Assembly (NCBI RefSeq): GCF_901875575.1
Contig: NZ_CABFMF010000022.1
Span: forward strand, 1 to 64,000
Direction of reading: 5' to 3'
DNA length: 64,000 nt
Source of the DNA: an uncultured Streptococcus sp.
Lineage (GTDB): Bacteria > Bacillota > Bacilli > Lactobacillales > Streptococcaceae
The notes beneath the pieces are model-generated. The model saw only the letters and a list, made by a program, of their open reading frames with translations, searched no databases and was not told the DNA's origin. This document shows, piece after piece, positions 13,046-21,206 of this stretch (within the stretch, counting starts at the first letter, position 1; each line of letters starts with the position of its first letter). The translations under genes were made by a program, and so were the position numbers.

Positions 13046-13074
13046 ATAGTATCATGGTATACAAAGGAAGTCAA
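13046..13074 (-). promoter_or_regulatory. Promoter of mini-operon 2
   Basis: On the minus strand TTGACT (13069-13074), 17 bp, TACTAT (13046-13051), with GTATAC and GATAC motifs in the spacer that could be operator half-sites. It points away from cas9. Confidence 0.65.
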
Positions 13075-13291
13075 AAGTCTCGATAAAGGCTTTTAAAATA
13101 ATTTTGGACTGAGTCTATCCCTGAAAATAATTTTTATATATTTATTTTTTGTACGGAATGATTGAAGTTAGGAGATTTAATTATCACAAAGATAGAGAAA
13201 AATGTTCCATATAATTGTAGATAATGATTTGATTTTTTAGGAAGTAAGGAGTAAAATTTAATTAATATGATGATTAGTTAGGAGTGTAATG
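13075..13291. other. Region upstream of cas9
   Basis: This 217-bp AT-rich stretch must hold the cas9 promoter. A TATAAT at 13210-13215 is a possible -10 box, but no clear -35 box is seen. No gene is evident. Confidence 0.4.
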
Positions 13292-16200
13292 ATGAATGGT
13301 TTAGTTTTAGGTTTAGATATTGGTATTGCTTCCGTAGGTGTAGGTATTCTAAATAAAGATACTGGCGAGATTATTCATGCGAATTCTAGTCTTTTCCCAG
13401 CAGCAACTGCTGATAATAATGTTGAAAGAAGAAACAGTAGACAGGCTAGACGATTAAATCGCAGAAAAAAACACCGTGGTGTTCGACTTCATGATTTATT
13501 TGAAGATTATGATTTACTAACTGATTTTTCTAAGGTATCTATTAATCTAAATCCTTATCGGCTTCGTGTACAAGGATTGGATAATCCGTTAACAACTGAA
13601 GAGTTGTTTATTGCATTAAAGAATATAGTTAAGAGACGTGGTATCAGCTATTTAGATGATGCTTCTGAGGATGGTGGTGCAGTATCGTCTGATTATGGTA
13701 AGTCAGTTGAGGAAAATAGAAAATTACTTGCTGAAAAAACACCTGGTCAAATCCAACTAGAGCGTTTCGAAAAATATGGTCAGGTAAGAGGAGATTTCAC
13801 TGTTGTGGAAAATGGTGAGAAACGCCGATTGATCAATGTTTTTTCAACATCTGCTTATAGAAAAGAAGCTGAACGAATTCTTAGAAAACAGCAAGAATTT
13901 AATAATCAGATTACGGATGAGTTTATAGCCGATTATTTAACAATCCTTACTGGTAAAAGAAAATATTATCATGGACCAGGTAATGAAAAATCACGAACGG
14001 ATTATGGACGTTTTCGAACTAATGGTACTACCTTAGATAATATTTTTGGTATTTTAATCGGTAAATGTACATTTTATCCTGAGGAATACAGAGCTTCTAA
14101 AGCTTCCTATACTGCTCAAGAGTTTAACTTACTAAATGATTTAAATAATTTAACTGTTCCAACAGAAACCAAGAAACTGAGTGAGGAACAAAAGAAAACA
14201 ATCATTGAATATGCGAAATCGGCGAAAACATTAGGAGCCTCAACCTTATTGAAGTACATTGCTAAAATGCTTGATGCTTCAGTAGATCAGATACGTGGTT
14301 ACCGAGTTGATGTAAACAATAAACCTGAAATGCATACATTTGAAGTTTATCGGAAGATGCAATCGCTAGAAACAATTCCAGTTGGAGAATTGTCTAGAGA
14401 AATTCTAGATGAGCTTGCTCATATTTTAACTCTAAATACTGAACGAGAAGGTATAGAAGAAGCGATTAACACAAAGTTAAAGGGTTCTTTTAGTCAAGAC
14501 CAAGTACTTGAATTGGTTCAATTTAGAAAAAATAATAGCAGTCTATTTAGTAAGGGATGGCATAATTTTTCTCTTAAACTCATGATGGAATTGATACCAG
14601 AACTCTATGAAACTTCAGAAGAGCAGATGACAATTCTAACACGATTGGGTAAACAAAAATCTAAAGAAACATCAAAAAGAACCAAGTATATTGATGAAAA
14701 AGAAGTAACAGAAGAAATCTATAATCCTGTGGTAGCAAAATCTGTCAGACAGGCCATAAAGATAATCAACGAAGCAACTAAAAAATATGGTATCTTTGAT
14801 AATATTGTTATCGAAATGGCGCGAGAAAATAACGAAGAAGATGCTAAGAAAGATTATATAAAACGTCAAAAGGAAAACCATGATGAGAAAAATGCGGCTA
14901 TGGAAAAAGCGGCGTTTCAATACAATGGTAAAAAAGAGTTACCAGATAGTATTTTTCATGGGCATAAGGAATTGGCTACTAAGATTCGTTTATGGCACCA
15001 GCAGGGAGAGAAGTGTCTCTATACTGGGAAGAATATTCCAATTTCAGATTTAATTCACAATCAGTACAAGTACGAAATTGACCATATTTTACCTCTTTCT
15101 TTATCGTTTGATGATGGTCTATCTAATAAAGTATTGGTTCTAGCTACAGCAAACCAGGAGAAGGGGCAGCGAACACCATTTCAGGCATTAGACAGTATGG
15201 ATGATGCTTGGTCATATTGTGAGTTTAAATCATATGTAAAAGATTCTAAATTATTAGGTAATAAAAAGAAAGATTACCTTTTAACGGAAGAAGACATTAG
15301 TAAAATTGAAGTGAAGCAGAAATTCATCGAACGAAATTTAGTTGATACTCGATATTCCTCTCGCGTTGTTTTAAATGCTCTACAAGATTTTTATAAAGCT
15401 CATAAATTCGATACAACTATTTCGGTGGTACGTGGACAATTTACTTCTCAGCTAAGAAGAAAGTGGGGACTTGAAAAGTCTCGTGAAACCTACCATCATC
15501 ATGCTGTGGATGCCTTAATTATTGCTGCTTCAAGTCAATTAAGGTTATGGAAAAAACAAGCTAATCCCCTAATTTCTTATAAAGAGGATCAATTTGTTGA
15601 TTCAGAGACAGGCGAAATTATTTCGTTAACTGATGATCAATACAAAGAATTAGTATTTAAAGCACCTTACGCTCATTTTGTCGATACATTACGTAGCAAG
15701 AAGTTTGAAGATAGCATCCTATTTTCATATCAAGTGGATTCAAAATATAATAGAAAAATTTCAGATGCAACAATTTACGCAACAAGAAAAGCGAAATTAG
15801 ATAAAGATAAATCTGAAGAAACTTATGTTTTAGGTAAGATTAAAGATATTTATAGCCAAGCAGGGTATGATGCTTTTATTAAAATTTACAATAAAGATAA
15901 GGGTAAATTCTTAATGTATCACAAAGATCCACAGACATTTGATAATGTAATAGAAGAAATTTTAAGTACCTATCCTTCTAAAGAGTTTAACGAGAAGAAT
16001 AAAGAAGTTCCTTGCAATCCTTTTGAGAAATATAGACAAGAAAATGGACCAATCCGAAAATATAGCAGAAAAGGTAATGGTCCAGAAATTAAAAGTCTTA
16101 AATACTATGATAAAAATATTCCAGAATCATTTATTAATATAACTCCTTCTAATAGTAATAATAAAGTTATTCTTCGTCAATTATATCCTTGGAGAACAGA

Positions 16201-16657
16201 TGTTTATTTTAATCCACAAATTGATAAATATGAGTTATTAGGATTAAAATATGCAGATTTACAATTTGAGAAAGAAACTGGGAAATATTCTATAACTATT
16301 GATAAATATAATGAAATTAAAGAAAAAGAAGGAGTGGATGAGCATTCAGAATTCAAATTTACCTTATATAAAAATGACTTACTTTTGATTAAGGATACCA
16401 AAAATAATGAAGAACAGATTTTTAGGTTTTTATCGAGAACAATGCCTAATAAAAAAAATTATGTCGAATTAAAGCCTTATGATAAAGGAAATTTTGAAGG
16501 TAAAGAAAGAATCAAAGTGTTTGATACTACATCTAATGGTCGCTGTTTTAAAGGATTGGGAAAGAAGGGACTCTCTATTTATAAAGTCAAAACAGATATT
16601 TTAGGTAATAAATATTTCATTAAAAAAGAGGGTGACAAACCAAAACTCAAATTTTAA
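13292..16657 (+). CDS. cas9: Cas9 endonuclease, type II-A (St1Cas9-like)
   Basis: The second of two adjacent ATGs gives 1121 residues, the same length I recall for S. thermophilus CRISPR1 Cas9, places D9 of RuvC-I (LVLGLDIG) correctly and has better spacing from AGGAG. The arginine-rich bridge helix follows (RRNSRQARRLNRRKK). The HNH nuclease carries YEIDHILPLSLSFDDG with H598, and RuvC-III has HHHAVDALIIAA. The C-terminal PAM-interacting domain also resembles St1Cas9 (SEFKFTLYKNDLLLIKD, RFLSRTMP, GDKPKL), so an NNAGAAW-like PAM is a reasonable guess. No catalytic residue is lost; the gene looks intact. Confidence 0.97.
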   Translation: MNGLVLGLDIGIASVGVGILNKDTGEIIHANSSLFPAATADNNVERRNSRQARRLNRRKKHRGVRLHDLFEDYDLLTDFSKVSINLNPYRLRVQGLDNPLTTEELFIALKNIVKRRGISYLDDASEDGGAVSSDYGKSVEENRKLLAEKTPGQIQLERFEKYGQVRGDFTVVENGEKRRLINVFSTSAYRKEAERILRKQQEFNNQITDEFIADYLTILTGKRKYYHGPGNEKSRTDYGRFRTNGTTLDNIFGILIGKCTFYPEEYRASKASYTAQEFNLLNDLNNLTVPTETKKLSEEQKKTIIEYAKSAKTLGASTLLKYIAKMLDASVDQIRGYRVDVNNKPEMHTFEVYRKMQSLETIPVGELSREILDELAHILTLNTEREGIEEAINTKLKGSFSQDQVLELVQFRKNNSSLFSKGWHNFSLKLMMELIPELYETSEEQMTILTRLGKQKSKETSKRTKYIDEKEVTEEIYNPVVAKSVRQAIKIINEATKKYGIFDNIVIEMARENNEEDAKKDYIKRQKENHDEKNAAMEKAAFQYNGKKELPDSIFHGHKELATKIRLWHQQGEKCLYTGKNIPISDLIHNQYKYEIDHILPLSLSFDDGLSNKVLVLATANQEKGQRTPFQALDSMDDAWSYCEFKSYVKDSKLLGNKKKDYLLTEEDISKIEVKQKFIERNLVDTRYSSRVVLNALQDFYKAHKFDTTISVVRGQFTSQLRRKWGLEKSRETYHHHAVDALIIAASSQLRLWKKQANPLISYKEDQFVDSETGEIISLTDDQYKELVFKAPYAHFVDTLRSKKFEDSILFSYQVDSKYNRKISDATIYATRKAKLDKDKSEETYVLGKIKDIYSQAGYDAFIKIYNKDKGKFLMYHKDPQTFDNVIEEILSTYPSKEFNEKNKEVPCNPFEKYRQENGPIRKYSRKGNGPEIKSLKYYDKNIPESFINITPSNSNNKVILRQLYPWRTDVYFNPQIDKYELLGLKYADLQFEKETGKYSITIDKYNEIKEKEGVDEHSEFKFTLYKNDLLLIKDTKNNEEQIFRFLSRTMPNKKNYVELKPYDKGNFEGKERIKVFDTTSNGRCFKGLGKKGLSIYKVKTDILGNKYFIKKEGDKPKLKF

Positions 16658-16675
16658 AATATTTTTAAAAAAGAG

Positions 16676-16704
16676 TTGCAAACGCTTGTACAATGTATTA
16701 TAAT
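16676..16704 (+). promoter_or_regulatory. tracrRNA promoter
   Basis: TTGCAA (16676-16681), 17 bp, TATAAT (16699-16704) lies just after the cas9 stop codon. Confidence 0.85.
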
Positions 16705-16710
16705 AGTAAC

Positions 16711-16815
16711 TGCAAGGGACGCCTTGCACAGTTACTTAAATCTTGCAGAAGCTACAAAGATAAGGCTTCATGCCGAATTCAACACCCTGTCATTTATGGC
16801 TGGGTGTTTTCGTTT
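16711..16815 (+). ncRNA. tracrRNA
   Basis: The anti-repeat GCACAGTTACTTAAATCTTG (16726-16745) is complementary to the 3' and central part of the CRISPR repeat. It is followed by GCAGAAGCTACAAAGATAAG, GGCTTCATGCCG and a terminator stem ACACCC/GGGTGT ending in TTTT at 16811. The layout and most bases match the S. thermophilus CRISPR1 tracrRNA, including its position between cas9 and cas1. The extreme 5' end can fold back on the anti-repeat (see findings). Confidence 0.93.
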
Positions 16816-16834
16816 CGTGAAGGAGGAAAATACG

Positions 16835-17743
16835 ATGACTTGGAGAATTGTGCATGTCTGTCAGAGCGAAAAAATGCAATTGAAGTTGGATAACCTTTTA
16901 ATAAAGAAAATGGGTCAAGACTATGTTATCCCACTGAGTGATATTTCGATAATTGTAGCAGAAGGAGGGGAGACTGTTGTAACTTTAAGGTTATTAAGTG
17001 CTTTAAGTAAGCATAATATTGCCTTAATTGTCTGTGATAATGAACACTTGCCTACTGGAATTTATCATTCTCAAAATGGTCATTTTAGAGCCTATAAAAA
17101 ATTACAGGAGCAATTATTGTGGACTCAGGAACAGAAAGACAAGTTGTGGCAGATAGTTACTTATTTCAAAATAAATAACCAGCAAGATGTTCTTGCAATG
17201 TTTGAGAAAAATATTGATTGCATTCAATTATTAGCAGACTATAAAGATCATATTGAATATGGAGATAAAACCAATCGTGAAGGTCATGCTGCTAAAGTTT
17301 ATTTCAATGAATTATTTGGAAAGAAATTCGTACGTCTTACACAACAGGAAACGGATGTCATCAATGCTGGTCTAAATTATGGTTATGCTATCATGAGAGC
17401 ACAGATGGCACGTATTATTTTTGGGTATGGGTTAAATCCCTTAATAGGAATTTTTCATAAGAATGAATATAATCAATTTAACTTGGTTGATGACCTAATG
17501 GAACCTTTTAGGCAAATTGTAGATGCTTGGGTCTATCAACATTTACGAGATGAGGAATATTTGAAATATGAGTTTCGACTTGCTTTAACAGATACACTGA
17601 ACGCAAAGATTCGTTACGGTAAAGAAACGTGTTCAGTAACAGTAGCAATGGATAAGTATGTCAAAGGTTTTCTAAAATGTATCTCTGACAAGGATACTAG
17701 TAAATTTTACTGTCCAGTGGTTTCGAGTGTAGAATGGAGTTGA
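16835..17743 (+). CDS. cas1: Cas1 spacer-integration nuclease
   Basis: The 302-residue protein begins MTWRIVHVCQSEKMQLKLDN at the ATG at 16835 after AGGAGG; an upstream in-frame extension runs through the tracrRNA and is rejected. TNREGHAAKVYFNELFG contains the conserved glutamate of the Cas1 active site, and LNPLIGIFHKNEYNQFNLVDDLMEPFR supplies the histidine and acidic residues. With Cas2 it inserts new spacers at the leader end. It is 4 bp before cas2. Confidence 0.96.
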   Translation: MTWRIVHVCQSEKMQLKLDNLLIKKMGQDYVIPLSDISIIVAEGGETVVTLRLLSALSKHNIALIVCDNEHLPTGIYHSQNGHFRAYKKLQEQLLWTQEQKDKLWQIVTYFKINNQQDVLAMFEKNIDCIQLLADYKDHIEYGDKTNREGHAAKVYFNELFGKKFVRLTQQETDVINAGLNYGYAIMRAQMARIIFGYGLNPLIGIFHKNEYNQFNLVDDLMEPFRQIVDAWVYQHLRDEEYLKYEFRLALTDTLNAKIRYGKETCSVTVAMDKYVKGFLKCISDKDTSKFYCPVVSSVEWS

Positions 17744-17747
17744 AGAA

Positions 17748-18071
17748 ATGAGGTATGAAGCATTGAGATTATTGTGTTTTTTTGATTTACCGATGGAAAC
17801 CAATCAAGAAAAGAGAGTCTATCGTAATTTTCGGAAGGATTTAATTGCCAATGGTTTTGAAATGTTGCAGTTTTCTGTCTATTATAGAACCTGTCCTAAT
17901 CGAAGTTTTGCTAGTAAATTCTATAAAAAATTAAGTCAGAGTAATTTACCAAGTGGGAATGTTCGTTTGCTTGCAGTAACAGAGAAACAATTTTCTGAAA
18001 TGGTTTTGATTATAGGTGGGAAGACAAAGCAAGAAGAAGTAGTCAGTGATAATAAGTTGGTAGTTATATGA
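17748..18071 (+). CDS. cas2: Cas2
   Basis: The 107-residue protein has the ferredoxin-like Cas2 fold with LLCFFDLPMETNQEKRVYRN (beta-1 with conserved aspartate) and MLQFSVYYRTCPN. It bridges two Cas1 dimers during integration. Its last codons overlap csn2 by 4 bp, so the adaptation genes are translationally coupled. Confidence 0.95.
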   Translation: MRYEALRLLCFFDLPMETNQEKRVYRNFRKDLIANGFEMLQFSVYYRTCPNRSFASKFYKKLSQSNLPSGNVRLLAVTEKQFSEMVLIIGGKTKQEEVVSDNKLVVI

Positions 18072-19111
18072 AAATGAACATTAGTCATCCATATAAGGAT
18101 AATATTTCATTAAGTTTTGGCCAATTTACTCAAATTGTAGGTCAAGATCAACAATTAAAATACTATATTTGGCAAATACTATTATGGTATTTTGGAGGAA
18201 AAAAATATAGTGAGGAAGATTTAGTTCTTTTTGAACAGAATGAACCTAAAATACTGATAGATGATACGGTTATTTCCCGTTCAGATTTTAATGTTATTCA
18301 AATATCCAATATCAATGATTTAATTGAACAAATGGAATATAAAAAAGGAACAGTAGCTTATGATTATATAAAGAAAAAGATTACTTCTATGGAGATAATG
18401 GAGCAAATCGAAAATATCAATGATAATCTAGATAGGATTTCACTTCTATTGAATCAGAAGTTGAATCTTCAAATAGATGATATTATCTATCATACTGAAG
18501 CAAAATATTTTAATGCAGATCAATTAATTCAAAAAAATTTTTTACCATACTTTGGAAAAAATGATAAAAATATATCCTTTGAGTTTGTAGATAATAAGAT
18601 AAAGTTTTTATTATTTCTTTCAATGTTAGAAACTATGGTGATGAACAGTAATGAAAAGGTCTTGCTGGTGCTACGCAATATGGACGACTATCTATCTTAC
18701 AATGAGTTTATTATGTGTTGCGAAAAAATGGAATTGTTAACCAATAAGTGTAACCTTCTCTATGTTATTTCTTTTCCTTCAAATGAGGGCTATCTTCATG
18801 TGACCAAAGAAGTAATGGAGGAGATAAATATCGTTTCTGAGTACATTGATAATCTTTATTCGTTAGAATTTATGTACGAACGATTTAGCAATCAATATCC
18901 AATAAATCAAATACCTAATGAGAAAGAATTTTTAATCTCTCTTAGAAAGATTGGGCCGTATTTATTTAGTTCAGAAATTCTTCATATGAGTTTATCTATA
19001 GAGGACCAAGTAGCATTGAAAATTCTGAATAATTTGTATCAGTATGAAATGAAAATAAAATTTCGTATTGAATCAATCAATCCAATGTTATTGAAATATT
19101 TGGAAGAATAG
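18068..19111 (+). CDS. csn2: Csn2, long form
   Basis: The 347-residue protein corresponds to the long Csn2 of S. thermophilus CRISPR1-type loci rather than the ~220-residue form of S. pyogenes. The ATPase-like head (residues ~1-110 and 180-240, VLLVLRNMDDYLSYNEFIMC) is followed by a C-terminal helical extension unique to the long type. Csn2 forms tetrameric rings that bind DNA ends during spacer acquisition. It is the last cas gene and ends only 2 bp before the CRISPR leader promoter region. Confidence 0.9.
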   Translation: MKMNISHPYKDNISLSFGQFTQIVGQDQQLKYYIWQILLWYFGGKKYSEEDLVLFEQNEPKILIDDTVISRSDFNVIQISNINDLIEQMEYKKGTVAYDYIKKKITSMEIMEQIENINDNLDRISLLLNQKLNLQIDDIIYHTEAKYFNADQLIQKNFLPYFGKNDKNISFEFVDNKIKFLLFLSMLETMVMNSNEKVLLVLRNMDDYLSYNEFIMCCEKMELLTNKCNLLYVISFPSNEGYLHVTKEVMEEINIVSEYIDNLYSLEFMYERFSNQYPINQIPNEKEFLISLRKIGPYLFSSEILHMSLSIEDQVALKILNNLYQYEMKIKFRIESINPMLLKYLEE

Positions 19112-19113
19112 TA

Positions 19114-19142
19114 TTGACGAGTTGGATCTAAGATTTTATAAT
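19114..19142 (+). promoter_or_regulatory. CRISPR leader with pre-crRNA promoter
   Basis: TTGACG (19114-19119), 17 bp and TATAAT (19137-19142) form a promoter starting 2 bp after csn2. The predicted start is ~30 nt before the first repeat. The ATTTGAG bases that abut repeat 1 at 19174-19180 are the likely leader-end acquisition signal. Confidence 0.75.
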
Positions 19143-19180
19143 GGTTTTGAGGGAACAAAATCCAAATTGACGAATTTGAG

Positions 19181-21130
19181 GTTTTTGTACTCTCAAGATT
19201 TAAGTAACTGTACAACTTTCTCTATAAACAACTCGTCAATGTCATTGTTTTTGTACTCTCAAGATTTAAGTAACTGTACAACAGTAGCCAACGAGGTTAT
19301 TCAAGGGCTTTGGTTTTTGTACTCTCAAGATTTAAGTAACTGTACAACTCGCAGTCTTTGGTGAGTACAAACGTGGGTGTTTTTGTACTCTCAAGATTTA
19401 AGTAACTGTACAACCTTCACTAGAAGTATATTCGCCAGTCTCAGGTTTTTGTACTCTCAAGATTTAAGTAACTGTACAACCTCATCGATTGAGTAGCCCT
19501 CTTCTAACTGGTTTTTGTACTCTCAAGATTTAAGTAACTGTACAACGCAAGCCATCGGTTTGACTCCTGATAGCGAGTTTTTGTACTCTCAAGATTTAAG
19601 TAACTGTACAACGCTTCAGACATGTTGGCAACCATAGAGATAGTTTTTGTACTCTCAAGATTTAAGTAACTGTACAACATTCACGGATTGCATCTTTCTT
19701 CTTTTTGTGTTTTTGTACTCTCAAGATTTAAGTAACTGTACAACCAAACTCTTTAACCTTTTCATCATGAATAGGTTTTTGTACTCTCAAGATTTAAGTA
19801 ACTGTACAACTATTTTCTTCTAAATAGCAACAAAGATTGTGTTTTTGTACTCTCAAGATTTAAGTAACTGTACAACCGATTTTACAGTACAATTTAACTT
19901 CTTCTGTTTTTGTACTCTCAAGATTTAAGTAACTGTACAACCTAGCTTGTGGGAGAAAGATAAAGGTTATGGTTTTTGTACTCTCAAGATTTAAGTAACT
20001 GTACAACCCTCCTGAAGCAACCTCTTCATGAAGTTTTGTTTTTGTACTCTCAAGATTTAAGTAACTGTACAACCTAGCTTGTGGGAAAAAGGTAAGGGCT
20101 ATGGTTTTTGTACTCTCAAGATTTAAGTAACTGTACAACCTTCGGGAGGGTAGATAATACTTTCAATGTGTTTTTGTACTCTCAAGATTTAAGTAACTGT
20201 ACAACGGGTTGTTTTGGAGTAGTTCATTTCTACTCGTTTTTGTACTCTCAAGATTTAAGTAACTGTACAACGTCGAGTTGTTAAAAGCAACTTACAAGGA
20301 AGTTTTTGTACTCTCAAGATTTAAGTAACTGTACAACCTTCATAGTGACCTCTAAACTTGGAAGCGTGTTTTTGTACTCTCAAGATTTAAGTAACTGTAC
20401 AACAAAATCATCAAGTAGTTGCTTAAAGGCACGGTTTTTGTACTCTCAAGATTTAAGTAACTGTACAACAAAGACCTTGGATAACCTCATTAGCTACTGG
20501 TTTTTGTACTCTCAAGATTTAAGTAACTGTACAACCTAATACTGTTAAAGTAGAAGTAGGTAAGAGTTTTTGTACTCTCAAGATTTAAGTAACTGTACAA
20601 CTGAATTTCCAAACTCAGCTTCAGACATGTGTTTTTGTACTCTCAAGATTTAAGTAACTGTACAACCGCCGTAGAATAGATTACTGTTAACCGTTAGTTT
20701 TTGTACTCTCAAGATTTAAGTAACTGTACAACAATCAAATTTAACGTAAGGTTCGTAGACCTGTTTTTGTACTCTCAAGATTTAAGTAACTGTACAACAA
20801 TACCAGTTATTCTTATATTTGACCCAGCGTTTTTGTACTCTCAAGATTTAAGTAACTGTACAACTAATTCAGCACTTTCGCCGTCCAATCGTAAGTTTTT
20901 GTACTCTCAAGATTTAAGTAACTGTACAACTTTTTTTATAATCAAAAAAAGCCACACGATGTTTTTGTACTCTCAAGATTTAAGTAACTGTACAACTATG
21001 GATTTGTTATATGAGGAGGTCACAGAGTTTTTGTACTCTCAAGATTTAAGTAACTGTACCCCCCCCCCCGAAGAAATCGAAGAGGGAGATATCGATTTTT
21101 GTACTCTCAAGATTTAAGTGACTGTGCAAC
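19181..21130 (+). CRISPR. CRISPR array, 30 repeats and 29 spacers
   Basis: The 36-bp repeat begins GTTTTTGTACTCTCAAGATT and ends AAGTAACTGTACAAC, identical to the S. thermophilus CRISPR1 repeat as I recall it. Repeats start at 19181, 19247, 19313 and so on every 66 bp, with 30-nt spacers except two of 29 nt (19877-19905 and 20602-20630). The first 28 repeats look identical. Repeat 29 (21027) loses its last bases to a C-tract and repeat 30 (21095-21130) has three substitutions, marking the old trailer end. About 28 fully formed spacers show a well-used system. Confidence 0.98.
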
Positions 21131-21176
21131 AGCCATTCAATTTATTGATTTACTTTTATTGTGATATATTCATACT

Positions 21177-21206
21177 AAAAACCGCTCAGCCGAGCGGTTT
21201 TCTTTT
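21177..21206. terminator. Terminator of HAD gene (copy 3)
   Basis: AAAACCGCTC/GAGCGGTTTT with flanking A- and T-runs ends the leftward HAD transcript and would also stop read-through from the CRISPR array. Confidence 0.85.

Noticed and set aside
12874..13098. Plus-strand open frame upstream of cas9 (YFPILLLEFGFTLFIF and on)
   Set aside because: No start codon of any kind with a ribosome-binding site at its beginning; it is opposite to the mini-operon 2 leader.
16676..16834. N-terminal extension of Cas1
   Set aside because: It would translate the tracrRNA; the ATG at 16835 has AGGAGG and matches the family N-terminus.
19217..19246. Spacer 1 shares 12 nt (ATTGACGAGTTG) with the leader promoter at 19113-19124
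   Set aside because: Identity stops after 12 nt and several mismatches fall at the PAM-proximal end, so self-targeting is not credible; likely coincidence.
19122..21117. Open frames through the CRISPR array encoding repeated YSQDLSNCTT or YSYLNLESTK
   Set aside because: They are translations of the 36-bp repeat; the 66-bp period keeps the frame open.
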